Positions 54,308 through 63,871 of a stretch of DNA of 64,000 nt are shown piece by piece. The stretch covers positions 43,856,700 through 43,920,699 of the forward strand of contig JAJKFL010000014.1 in assembly GCA_021186555.1 (NCBI GenBank), given 5' to 3'. The DNA is from Reticulitermes speratus. Lineage: Eukaryota; Arthropoda; Insecta; Blattodea; Rhinotermitidae. Both the position numbers and the translations under genes were made by a program. Below the pieces are notes generated by a model, which worked only from the letters and a program-made list of their open reading frames with translations, ran no database searches and was not told the DNA's origin. The stretch's first letter is position 1. Each line of letters starts with the position of its first letter.

Positions 54308-54480
54308 TGTCTCGTAGCTCAGTCAGTATAGGACGCAAGGCTGCGGGATGCATAACCAACGAACCGGGGTTTTAATTGCAACGCGATCATGAGTTCAGAC
54401 TGACTGCAGGGCACAACGAGTAGCTGGAGCCTTTCACCAGAGATAAGACGGCCGGGTTGTGAAACTGATGATATCCCCGT
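54308..54480 (+). mobile_element. SINE-like tRNA-derived element, decayed
   Basis: The A-box-like CTCGTAGCTCAGTCAGTATA is clear. The B-box is weak (AACCGGGGTTTTAATTGC). The body contains AGATAAGACGGCCGGG and GAAACTGATGATATCC, reminiscent of SINE-A and SINE-B bodies. Assignment to one family is uncertain. Confidence 0.55.
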
Positions 54481-55948
54481 CTACTGCCATAGCTTCGATT
54501 CCGACGGGGACAAGGATTTGTCTGTACGCCACCACGTGAAGACCATTTCTGGGGCCCATCGTGCCCCCAACCAATACGTACCGTAGGATGCTTTGCTGTG
54601 GATAAGGCGGCCGGGGCGCAGCAATAGCAGCTGATCTCCATGTAATGTCAAATTTTTAAAACGACTGGAGCTCTGCCTCCAGAAGACGGCAAAGGTATAC
54701 AGTTGGTTGTTGGGCCCTTATTTTACCTTTCGAGCTAGTGACAGTTCTCACTTTCTGGAAAACAGACGCTTAAACACACATGTCATGTCATGTTACCCGC
54801 ATGCACACTTTGCCAGTTACAAATCACACATCAGCGCAGTGTGTGTTTGGTCAGGGTGTGCTTTAAATCCCAGGCTGCTGGTTCGCGTCACGTACTGCGC
54901 TCTGCACGTTAAGCCGCTCTTGCTGTCAGCGCGCCTTGTCCTGGTGTGACGAGATCTTGACAGGTCGGATAATTCGAGGAGGGTAATTTCACCACTCCAC
55001 CAAACAGGTAGACACGTGCAAATGAACTGGGGTGGCTTGCACACAGCAGACGCAGTCCTGCCTGGTCCTCCTCCTCACGGCCCACCAGCTGTATTCATTT
55101 ATCCGTCGCTGTCTTGACGTAGCCAGTTTTCTTTTGTTCTCAAAACCAATCCAGATTATTACACGTGATCTTTGTAATGGAAATGCAGTTTGTGTCTTCT
55201 GGATAGAATGTTATTTAGGGCAGATAAAATTGCATGACGGTCGGCACATTAATCATTTTAGCTTTATGAATGACATATGCCAGCTTAAGCCACTGGGCCC
55301 TTCTGGTCTGGACCATTTGGTGTATGAATAGATTAGTGTAAGAATTATACTTCGCCGTTTCTGAGCTCTGGAAGCCACGGCCAGTAGAGTCTCGCAGTTC
55401 GTAAAATTCGATGTTCGGGATTTCGACCTTTCGTGACCACCCATTTCAGTACCATTGTTTTAACCTTTCGTGACTGGTTTCGATGAATCGGGATGATACC
55501 ACTTGTCTAGCGATTCGGCTTTCCCCACTCACTTCCTATTGCACAGGTCACTGTAGCTCAGTCAAGCTCTGTATTTAGTTAAGTGACGTTCATTACATCC
55601 GTGCGTTATAGAATGGGACTTCCCTTCAGTCCTTTCGCATATTTTTATGTTTCCAAAAAAATGTTTGCATTCAGTTACACATTTCAAGCTTTGTATGCGT
55701 TTTGAGGCTAGTCTGTATTTTTGTTACTGGTAGTACGTGAGCTCTTGAAAGCAGATAGGAGTTTCTACATTTAACATGGATTCCGATGTTCGTGATGTTT
55801 TATCAGTCACAATCACGAACATCGAAACTCTGCTGTATTAGTAGCTTCGCAGCAGTTATTGTACGTAACGCTGGAAATGTATTAACATGAGAAGTGTATT
55901 TTTTAAATTGAACTCATGTTAAATAAGTTGGAGTGTGAACAGGCCAGA
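54481..55948. other. No gene recognised
   Basis: Unique sequence, including a small hairpin at about 55782-55823 (GATGTTCGTGAT with ATCACGAACATC). CGGCCGGGGCGCAGCAATAG at about 54608 may be SINE debris. The open frames at 54707-54949, 54817-55044 and 55032-55331 show no recognisable domain. Confidence 0.4.
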
Positions 55949-56497
55949 ATACCTGCAGAGACTTAGATACCTGCAGAGACTTAGATACCTGCAGAGACTT
56001 AGATACCTGCAGATACGTAGATACTTGCAGAGACATAGATACCTGCAGAGACGTAGATACTTGCAGAGACGCAGATACCTGCAGAGACTTAGATACCTGC
56101 AGATACGTAGATACTTGCAGAGACATAGATACCTGCAGAGACGTAGATACTTGCAGAGACGTAGATACCTACAGAGACTTAGATACCTGCAGAGACTTAG
56201 ATACCTGCAGAGACATAGATACCTGCAGAGACGTAGATACTTGCAGAGATGTAGATACCTGCAGAGACGTAGATACTTGCAGAGACGCAGATACCTGCAG
56301 AGTCGCAGATACCTGCAGAGTCGCAGATACCTGCAGAGACGCAGATACCTGCAGAGACGTAGATACCTGCAGAGACGTAGATACCTGCGGATACGCAGGT
56401 ACCTGCAGAGACGCAGATACCTGCAGATACGCAGATACCTGCAGAGACGTAGATACCTGCAGATACGCAGATACCTGCAGAGACGCAGATACCTGCC
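55949..56497 (+). repeat. 18-bp minisatellite, about 30 copies
   Basis: The unit is ACCTGCAGAGACGTAGAT, with GACTTAGAT, GACATAGAT, GACGCAGAT and GATACGTAG variants. A block of about 130 bp (GACTTAGATACC to GCAGAGACGCAG) is repeated in the first half. Six-codon periodicity makes frames of 203 (plus) and 242 (minus) codons, which I read as artefacts. Confidence 0.95.
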
Positions 56498-56980
56498 ATT
56501 AAGTGTAGACGTGAAACGGGGAAGAGGAGTCAGAGGCTGTTTATGAGGTGACTGTAAGAACTGTAGTTGTGGGAATGAAAATGAAGCTAGGGAGTAAGAA
56601 ACAAGAACTGATGAACGAAATTTTGGGGTTGGAATGCCTTTCGTCATACGCCCAGTAATTACATGTTTATACCGCTTGGAGCGCTGTTAGGTTGCGTCGC
56701 GCGATATGTTTACTACCTGTCCCAAATACATCGAGTTCTTCCGACTTGCTGGTCATACAGACATTTAACGTTGTCCATGCTACGCGCGAGATACCTCGCT
56801 TGTAATCTGTGGCATTGTGGTGTCGTGGTGTCGACTTGGTGTTTCGGAAGGCTGTTGACAGAATTTTGTGCCTTCATCTGTCGACATCAAATGTGAACTA
56901 TTCGTCGTTCAGTGTAACTGGACAGTTCTAATATAAGGAAAGTTCTGACAAGACAGGCAGTGTAAGTATAACGTAACATT
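56498..56980. other. No recognisable feature
   Basis: Unique sequence with no gene or repeat seen. Confidence 0.4.
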
Positions 56981-57480
56981 GAGACGCGTTCGCGTAACCA
57001 CTGTTGCCGTGGAAAAGCAATAAGTATTACATATTCTGAGCGTGTGTCTGTAGCCTTAGTTATCCAGCATGCAGTGCGCATGCGCCGTATTATATTGTCA
57101 TCTGTGGCCTGTCTGGCTGTACCATATTTTTCCACATTATCTCATAAACGGCACGATTTTCGGAAAAAGTTATTGAACATAAAATGTGTGTTTTGATTTT
57201 GTCTACAACTTTTGTCTGAAACATTTCTCATTCTGAGAAGAATTGAGCGAGATATTATCATAAATGTACATAGGTCTTCATGTAAAGTACCGTTATTTTT
57301 GTCAGATTTTAATGAAGCTTGAATTTTCTCGACAGATTTTCGAAAAAAATCTTCAAATATCAAATTTCATGAAAATCCGTCCAGTGACAGCCGAGTTATT
57401 CCATGCGGACGGACGGGCAGGCAGGCGGACAGACTTGTCGAAGTTAACAGTCGCTTTTCGGAATTTTACGAGCGCGCCTA
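56981..57480 (-). mobile_element. ~500-bp MITE-like element, copy 2 (inverted)
   Basis: Inverted homologue of 12345-12827 over its whole length: GAGACGCGTTCGC at one end and CGAGCGCGCCTA at the other. Shared interior blocks include CATTATCTCATAAACGGC, TTCTGAGAAGAATTGAGCG, CATGAAAATCCGTCC and a (GGAC)n run. The ends and the central block are conserved while small indels separate the copies. Confidence 0.82.
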
Positions 57481-57649
57481 AAAATGAAAAAAAAATTACA
57501 GCTTGAAAAGCAAGGTTTAGGATAAATTCTGACCTGCTAATCAGTCGGTGTTGCTATTTTTTGGGTATTTTGTTCGCGAGGGGTAAACCGAAGATCGCCT
57601 TATTCGCAGTTCTTGTCCGTTTGTCCGTGTCTGTCAATTGGCTCTGCAG

Positions 57650-57768
57650 AGCCGACCTTCTTGAGAAGCTAATCATCAGATTAGAGCCAGAGAATCCAGT
57701 TGACTCTCACGGCTTAGTTCCTGAAGGTCGTTTTAATATTATCCTTCTGTCTCAAGTGGTCTCACATT
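57650..57768 (-). mobile_element. LINE-2 decayed remnant
   Basis: GACCTTCTTGAGAAGCTAAT, CCTGAAGGTCGTTTTAATAT, TATCCTTCTG and CTCAAGTGGTCTCAC follow the order of the copy at 25118, with an internal deletion and many substitutions. Confidence 0.55.
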
Positions 57769-58053
57769 AAACGCCACGCATGTCTGTCATTCCACAGCAC
57801 CATTTGTCGGACGACATTTTGTTCAGCGTGGCGGAGGTGGGTTTTAGTTGACAGTTTTGTTGCTATATAAAAATGTATAGGGTTAAATGAAACATGTTTC
57901 GGCTTGTTTTGTTCGAGCCATTTTAAGCCTACCTTACAGGAATATACAGGGGCCTGTGTGCCAGATACGTTGTGTATATTTAAGCATGAAATCTCAGTTT
58001 ACATACTAAAACATCCGATATTCGAAGACAAGCCTTTCGCGACTGCACTAGAT
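57769..58053. other. Unique spacer
   Basis: No recognisable feature. Confidence 0.4.
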
Positions 58054-58272
58054 CAGTGGTATTCAATCTTTTTTGTTCGCGTACCCCCACATATAATTTC
58101 TCTTCGACTTTGTACCCCCAAAGTTGTTGGTGCATAATTCAAGTTATACACAGTCTATAATCTACATCTAAAATAAGTTAAATAAATTACATCCAAAATA
58201 ATGTATTAAATAATAAGTTTTAAATGAGAAAAAGGAGAATCAAGCTATTAAATAACAAATATATTATTGTCT

Positions 58273-61200
58273 CATTTCATTCTGTAGTCTGTCTTACGAC
58301 AGGTCCGTAGCCTCTTCCAAAGCGAGTTCTCCACAAGGTGCGATCTAGTGCTTCCTCTTTCAATTTCCAGTATCTTTTCTTTTCCTTAAGGTCATCCAGT
58401 AGCTGCTTACGTCTTCTCCCTCGTCGTCCCGTCATTTCTATCCTTCCTTCTAACTTTCCTTCAATCACGTGTTTCAGAAGGCAGTTTCTACGCAAGATGC
58501 GACCAATCCAGTTAGCCTTTCTTCTTTTTATTGTATGTACGATATTCCTCTCCTCCTTGACTCTGTGTAATACTTCTTCATTTCTCACACGATCGGTCCA
58601 ACTGATCTTCTCCATTCTTCTCCAGCACCACATTTCAAAACTTTCCAGATACTTCTGATCTACTTTCCGAAGTGTCCACGTTTCAGCACCATACAAAGCT
58701 ATGCTCCAAATGTAGCACTTTACTAGTTTCTTCCTTAAATTTAATTCCAGTTTGCTGGTGAAAAGATTTTTCTTCTTGTTGAATACTGTTTTTTGCCATG
58801 GCAATTCTGGATTTAATTTCACGTGTACACCTTGCATCACTTGTTATCATGCTACCCAAATAATTGAAATATTCCACATTCTCCAATTGTTTTTGATCTA
58901 TCATAATTTTCATTGGGGATGGTTGCCTTGAGATTTTCATTACTTTAGTTTTTCCCACATTCATTTCCATTCCATAGCGTCTTCCAATTTCAATTAGTCT
59001 ATCAATCATGCACTGTAGCACGTTTTCTTCCCTAGCCAGTAGCACAAGTTCATCTGCATATTTCACAGTGCGAATTACTTGTCCTCCTATTTTGAAGTCT
59101 CCAAACCCTTCAAGAGCTTCCTTGGTAAGGTACTCGCTGTATAAGTTGAACAGAATCGGTGACAAGCAGCAACCTTGTCTAACTCCTCTTCCAATCTTCA
59201 CACTTCTCGTCTCCCCTTGGTCCAGTCGTATTTTGACACTCTGTTCCATGTACAATTTGCTGATCAATCTTCTTTCGCGCCAGTCTATCCCAATTCCTTT
59301 TAGGATTTGCATTAATTTGGTCCAGTTGACACGGTCAAATGCCTTCTGCCAGTCTATGAAGCAAGCACACAATTCCTCATCTATGACCAAGGTTCGTTCT
59401 GATATTATTCTCAGCATCCCAATTGCATCCCTAGTTCCTTTTCCTCTTCTAAATCCAAACTGATCTTCTCCAAGTACATCTTCAATTTTCCTCTCAATCC
59501 TTCTTCTACGTATCCTCGCTACTATCTTTGCTGCATGAGCGATGATGCTGATTGTGCGATGGTCGCTGCATTTTGTAGCTTTGGGCTTCTTCTTTAAGGC
59601 AATCATTGTAACTTCAATAAAATCTCTGGGCCATTCTCCAGTTACATACATGCTGTTGATCATCTGTGTCTTTAGCCTTAGACCACCTTCTCCCAACAAT
59701 TTGAGTACATCCCCAGGTATATTATCATCTCCTGTAGCCTTATCCCTCATCTCCTGGATAGCTTTTTCCACTTCACTTTGCAAAATATAAGGGCCTTTCT
59801 CGTCTTCATCTACTTCATCTTCAGGTTCGACGTCTAGATGTTCTGGTCGATTAGCTCGATCGTAGAGCTCTGTGATATAATTCTCCCAAATTTGCAATAC
59901 TCGTCTCTGATTTATTATTATATTGCCTTGAGAGTCTTCGATGCCAATGTTTTGAATCCCATGGTTTTCTTTCCAACCTACTTCCTTTGTCTTCATGTAC
60001 ATTAAATCATAACGTCCTAATCTTTGAAATTCTATGATCTCGTCGCATATGCTCTCCAGATATTCCTTCTTGGCGTTGTCCGTGGCTCTTTTCAATTCGT
60101 TCCTCAGTCTTCTGTAGTTCTTCCTTCCTTCTTCATTGTTGACATTTTTCCATTTCCTTCGTTCATCCATTTTACTGATCATCTCCTGTGTAATCCATGG
60201 CTTTCTTGCTCTCCTCTCGACTTTTCCAACCAAACCACTCATAGTATCTAACACACATTTCTTGATATTGTTCCACTGCACTTCCACATTCCCACTTTCA
60301 CATTTGATTGCACCAAGCTGTTCTTCTAGTCTATCGTGTACTACCTGTCGTTGAGCATATAGCTTCTCCAAATCCCATCTTGGTTTTTTCTTGTGGAACC
60401 TCATGATCTTCTTCAATCTGGTGCAGATCTTAGCAAACAGTAAATTGTGGTCAGAGTCAATATCTGCTCCAGGCAGTGTCTGCACATCCTTCACACTGTT
60501 CCTGAATCGCTGTTTCACTAGTACATAGTCCAGCTGATATCGATTCCTATCTCCTGGTGATTTCCACGTGTACAATCTTCTTTTAGGTTTTTTGAACCAT
60601 GTGTTTGTTATAACAAGTCCATTTCTTTCACAGAAGTCAATAAGCATTTGACCTCTCTGATTCCTCCTTCCCAGTCCATATGGTCCAACAGTGTTGTGAT
60701 GTGCTTTATCTCCAACCACACTGTTCCAATCTCCCATTATAATCGTGTTTGTCGCACCCTTTCCATCCTCTTCCAGAATTTCTTCAATTATATCATACAA
60801 CTCTTCCACTTTGTCATCTTCACAGTCCGATGTTGGCATGTACACTTGCACTATCAAAATACTTACCGGTTCTGCCTGCAATTTAATAGCAATGATTCTG
60901 TCACTATACACACTCTTCTTAACAACACTTTTCACTACGCTTTTATGCACTACTATTGCTACGCCTCTTTCAGCACTGTCACCCCCGGAATAATACACTG
61001 TATAATCACCACTTTTTATTTCACCTTGACCCTTCCACCGCACTTCACTAACACCTAGCACAGACACTGCGTTCTTCTGCATCTCTTTCTTCAAATTTTC
61101 GAGTTTTCCTCCTTGATTCAAGGTCCTTACGTTCCAAGTGCCTATCTTGAAGCTGTTATGTTCATTCTGTGTCTTCTGCTTTTGTCTGTAGTCATTACCG

Positions 61201-61676
61201 CGTGGTGTCTCCCCTAGAAACACTCCCCCCCGGAGATCCGAATGGGGGAGTAGTTTACCTCCGGAATGTTTTGTCTCCAGAGGAAGCATCTCGCATTTGG
61301 CATTTGTCTCTGTTTCTGGAAGAGACTATCCAGGAAAAGTAATAATGTGGTAGTTTTTCCATTTGCTTTCCACATCGCAGTACAGCAGCCGTTCAGACCA
61401 CTCTGGTCACGCCTGTTGTTACACGATCATGAACCATCTCGAGCATCATTTGCTCTGTGCTTCATGTCGCTACTGATGTCGCTGCTTCCGGCATCAGGGG
61501 AGTTTTTATTCGGTTTCCCATCTCCTAGGCATCTCTCTTCGTCTGGTTCCTACCCTTTTGATCTGTCCGGCTTGGGAGACCCTACTGGTAGCAATGCTAC
61601 CGCCGGCTTAGCTCTCAGGGTCACTGGAACTCACAAGCCCCTCTACCACGGCAAGGTGAAGATACCAACAAAGGGG
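58273..61676 (-). mobile_element. LINE-1, near full-length RTE-like non-LTR retrotransposon
   Basis: A 3.4-kb insertion flanked by the direct repeat ATTATTGTCT at 58263-58272 and 61677-61686. That gives a 10-bp target duplication and exact ends. The 5' region at 61676-61290 (minus strand) is a non-coding leader with CCTTGCCGTGGTAGAGGGGC. One long ORF follows, ending about 5 bp before the 3' terminus, which is a short GAATGAAATG with no long poly-A. A single ORF with an endonuclease and a short simple 3' end suggest the RTE clade. 5'-truncated relatives are at 18966-19083 and 52536-53064. Confidence 0.92.
58277..61289 (-). pseudogene. Endonuclease/reverse transcriptase polyprotein of LINE-1, frameshifted
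   Basis: It nicks target DNA and copies its own RNA into the nick. From the Met codon at 61289 the first frame gives 868 residues; the rest continues in another frame from about 58790 to 58277, roughly 1000 residues in all. The AP-endonuclease domain is at about 48-290: GTWNVRTL (50-57), SEVRW (81-85), MGDWNS (185-190) and SDHNLLF (279-285). Reverse transcriptase is at about 560-800: FGFRRGKGTRDA (611-622), CFIDWQKAFD (643-652) and RGVRQGCCLSP (701-711). The catalytic box reads KYADELVLLA (743-752), so the usual YADD is YADE. The frameshift lies in a T6 run at 58789-58794, near residue 832. A Trp-rich C-terminal domain (AETWTLRKVD, WIGRILRRN) follows. The length is normal for the clade. Confidence 0.9.
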
Positions 61677-61986
61677 ATTATTGTCTATCGTATAAAAATT
61701 AATAAAGGAACAAATGTATTTTAGCAAAGCACAATTATATGCACTGTGTGGAATAAAATGAAACTAGCCGCCCAGATAAGAATTGCATAAAGGAGAGAGA
61801 GAGAGAGAGAATGGCGCTCCCAAATCGCATGTCCTTACGTCCGGTCTCTTGTGGCTAACCGTAAATCTGGCCCTGATTATTCAGTGTTTATCATGAAATA
61901 ATATATTTATTTTTTTAATTTACGTACCCCCTAAAATGTCTTCGCGTACCTCCGGGGGTACGCGTACCCCAGGTTAAATACCACTG

Positions 61987-62192
61987 CTGTAGGCTACCTG
62001 CATATGCCTGCCGCTTTGACACCAAGACAGTGTCACATTCTGACCACACGGCCTGTTTGTGTCTTTCGAAAGATTCTCACATAAACAGCGCTAAACGGTT
62101 GGCCTTTTGTAATGGAGACGCAGTGTTTTCTGTGAGGTTTGAACCGATATTTTTCCATATTATTTAGATTACCTGCAGGTTTTAAAGTTCCA
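61987..62192. other. Spacer with a short dispersed repeat
   Basis: CTTTTGTAATGGAGACGCAG and TCTGTGAGGTTTGAACC resemble 16085-16145. Nothing else is recognised. Confidence 0.4.
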
Positions 62193-62213
62193 TGCCATGG
62201 CTCAGGCGGTTAG

Positions 62214-62646
62214 AAGTAGGCGTCTTACCGCAGAGGCCACCAGTAGGCGTCTTACCGCAGAGGCCCACAGTAGGCGTCTTACCGCAGAGGCCCCCAGTAG
62301 GCGTCTTACCGCAGAGGCCCCCAGTAGGCGTCTTACCGCAGAGGCCCACAGTAGGCGTCTTACCGCAGAGGCCCCCAGTAGGCGTCTTACCGCAGAGGCC
62401 CCCAGTAGGCGTCTTACCGCAGAGGCCCCCAGTAGGCGTCTTACCGCAGAGGCCCCCAGTAGGCGTCTTACCGCAGAGGCCCCCAGTAGGCGTCTTACCG
62501 CAGAGGCCCCCAGTAGGCGTCTTACCGCAGAGGCCCCCAGTAGGCGTCTTACCGCAGAGGCCCCCAGTAGGCGTCTTACCGCAGAGGCCCCCAGTAGGCG
62601 TCTTACCGCAGAGGCCCCCAGTAGGCGTCTTACCGCAGAGGCCCCC
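62214..62646 (+). repeat. 27-bp array inside SINE-D, 16 copies
   Basis: The unit is GTAGGCGTCTTACCGCAGAG plus GCCCCCA. It corresponds to the tRNA-like segment of SINE-D between A-box and B-box (GTCGCCGACC..TCACGGAGGA in the 1662 copy; CGGGCTTCTCACCGCGGA inverted at 53140). Only a C/A difference (CCCACAG versus CCCCCAG) separates most units. Nine-codon periodicity opens four overlapping frames; none is credible as a gene. Confidence 0.95.
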
Positions 62647-62670
62647 ACTTCGTTCCCAGGCCAGTCCGTG

Positions 62671-63189
62671 TGAGATATTTGGTGGACAGAGTGACATTGT
62701 GACAGATGGTTGTCCGAGTACTTTGGTACTGTACTGTCAGTATGTGAGATATTTGGTGGACAGAGTGACACTGTGACAGATGGTTGTCCGAGTACTTTGG
62801 TACTGTACTGTCAGTATGTGAGATATTTGGTGGACAGAGTGACATTGTGACAGATGGTTGTCCGAGTACTTTGGTACTGTACTGTCAGTATGTGAGATAT
62901 TTGGTGGACAGAGTGACACTGTGACAGATGGTTTGTCCGAGTACTTTGGTACTGTACTGTCAGTATGTGAGATATTTGGTGGACAGAGTGACATTGTGAC
63001 AGATGGTTGTCCGAGTACTTTGGTACTGTACTGTCAGTATGTGAGATATTTGGTGGACAGAGTGACATTGTGACAGATGGTTGTCCGAGTACTTTGGTAC
63101 TGTACTGTCAGTATGTGAGATATTTGGTGGACAGAGTGACATTGTGACAGATGGTTGTCCGAGTACTTTGGTACTGTACTGTCAGTATG
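62671..63189 (+). repeat. 74-bp array inside SINE-D, 7 copies
   Basis: The unit TGAGATATTTGGTGGACAGA, GTGACATTGTGACAGATGG, TTGTCCGAGTACTTTGGTAC and TGTACTGTCAGTATG is the SINE-D body segment (TGTGGACAAAGTGGCACTGG to CCTGTCAGTATAA). Starts are at 62671, 62745, 62819, 62893, 62968, 63042 and 63116. GACACTG and GACATTG units are mixed. One unit has an extra T. Confidence 0.96.
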
Positions 63190-63351
63190 CGTACAGAACT
63201 GCTGTATACGTATCTGCAGCTTAATGCTACTTTTATCAGAAGGACAAACAGGTGAAGCCTGGGAACCTGCAAACAAAGCAGTGCTCGTTTTGATATTGAG
63301 GTAGCATTGGACACAACGTAGTTTAATGTTAGGTTAGGCGTAGATGGGAAG

Positions 63352-63547
63352 ATAATATTATAATGAATCTTCAAGGAGTGGGATTGGGAGACATGGATTG
63401 CTCTGGCTCAGGATAGGGACAGGTGGCGGGCTCTTGTGAATGCGGTAATGAACCTTCGGGTTCCATAAAATGTGGGGAATTTCTTGACTAGCTGTGGAAC
63501 TGTTAGCTTCTCAAGAAGGACTCTGCTCCATGGAGTTAATTAGTTTT
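63352..63547 (+). mobile_element. LINE-2 3' end remnant
   Basis: GGGATTGGGAGACATGG, GGATAGGGACAGGTGGCGG, TGAATGCGGTAATGAACC and TTCGGGTTCCATAAAATG match 49265-49380. A deletion of several bases after GACATGGATTG breaks the frame. The tail is a short TTAATTAG followed by T8. Confidence 0.85.
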
Positions 63548-63647
63548 TTTGTGGTGAAGGGCCCCGCAGCAGATGCTACGGACGCACCGCAGCCTTGAGG
63601 CTTATTGTGCAACCCTGTAATGAAGATGATTAGGTTTCTCTCAGCTT

Positions 63648-63784
63648 CAATTCTTTTACCAACAAATACACCTTTTATTTTCTCACTTCTGTCCACCCTA
63701 CATATGTTTCGACCGTACTTTGGTCATCATCAGGGGTATAGAAAGTGAGAAAATAAAAGTGCACTTGTTAGTTAAAGAATTGAA
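63648..63784. mobile_element. Small palindromic MITE
   Basis: Arms of about 43 bp pair: CAATTCTTTTACCAACAAAT..TTTTATTTTCTCACTTCT with AGAAAGTGAGAAAATAAAAG..TAAAGAATTG, with a few mismatches. The centre reads CATATGTTTCGACCGTAC and TGGTCATCATCAGGGG, recalling the centre of the larger palindrome at 49000. Confidence 0.78.
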
Positions 63785-63813
63785 GCTTATAGCTAAGATG
63801 CTACGGTGAACAT

Positions 63814-63842
63814 AACGTAACGTAACATAACATAACATAACA
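63814..63842 (+). repeat. (CATAA/CGTAA)n microsatellite
   Basis: About six pentanucleotides. Confidence 0.9.
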
Positions 63843-63871
63843 AAAATAGGTTTCTTTCGTTTTTTCGTGTA

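Larger units (their letters stand above)
58054..61986 (-). mobile_element. hAT-like MITE interrupted by LINE-1
   Basis: The two parts, 58054-58272 and 61677-61986, together give about 520 bp. Inverted, they match the intact MITE at 15463-15970. The termini are CAGTGGTATTCAATC and GGTTAAATACCACTG. In the intact copy the insertion site reads straight through (ATAGACAATAATATATTTG, inverted), so the inserted segment is precisely defined. A (GA)n run lies at about 61795-61812. Confidence 0.9.
62193..63330 (+). mobile_element. SINE-D with two internal tandem expansions
   Basis: The SINE blocks are in normal order but spread out. The A-box region CCATGGCTCAGGCGGTTAG is at 62193-62212. A 27-bp array follows, then CCAGGCCAGTCCGTGTGAG. 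Next comes a 74-bp array, then CTACTTTTATCAGAAGGAC, AAACAGGTGAAGCCTGGG and GAGGTAGCATTGGACACA to about 63320. Compared with the ordinary copies (about 280 bp at 1662), both arrays are made of sequence that belongs to the SINE itself. The B-box lies at the damaged junction CACTTCGTTCCCAGG. Confidence 0.9.

Noticed and set aside
55919-56647. Arg/Leu/Tyr-rich repeat proteins on both strands
   Set aside because: They come from the 18-bp array and are open on both strands at once.
62182-62776. Four overlapping frames of 158-194 codons in the 27-bp array
   Set aside because: The array lies inside a SINE; the frames exist only because the unit is 27 bp.
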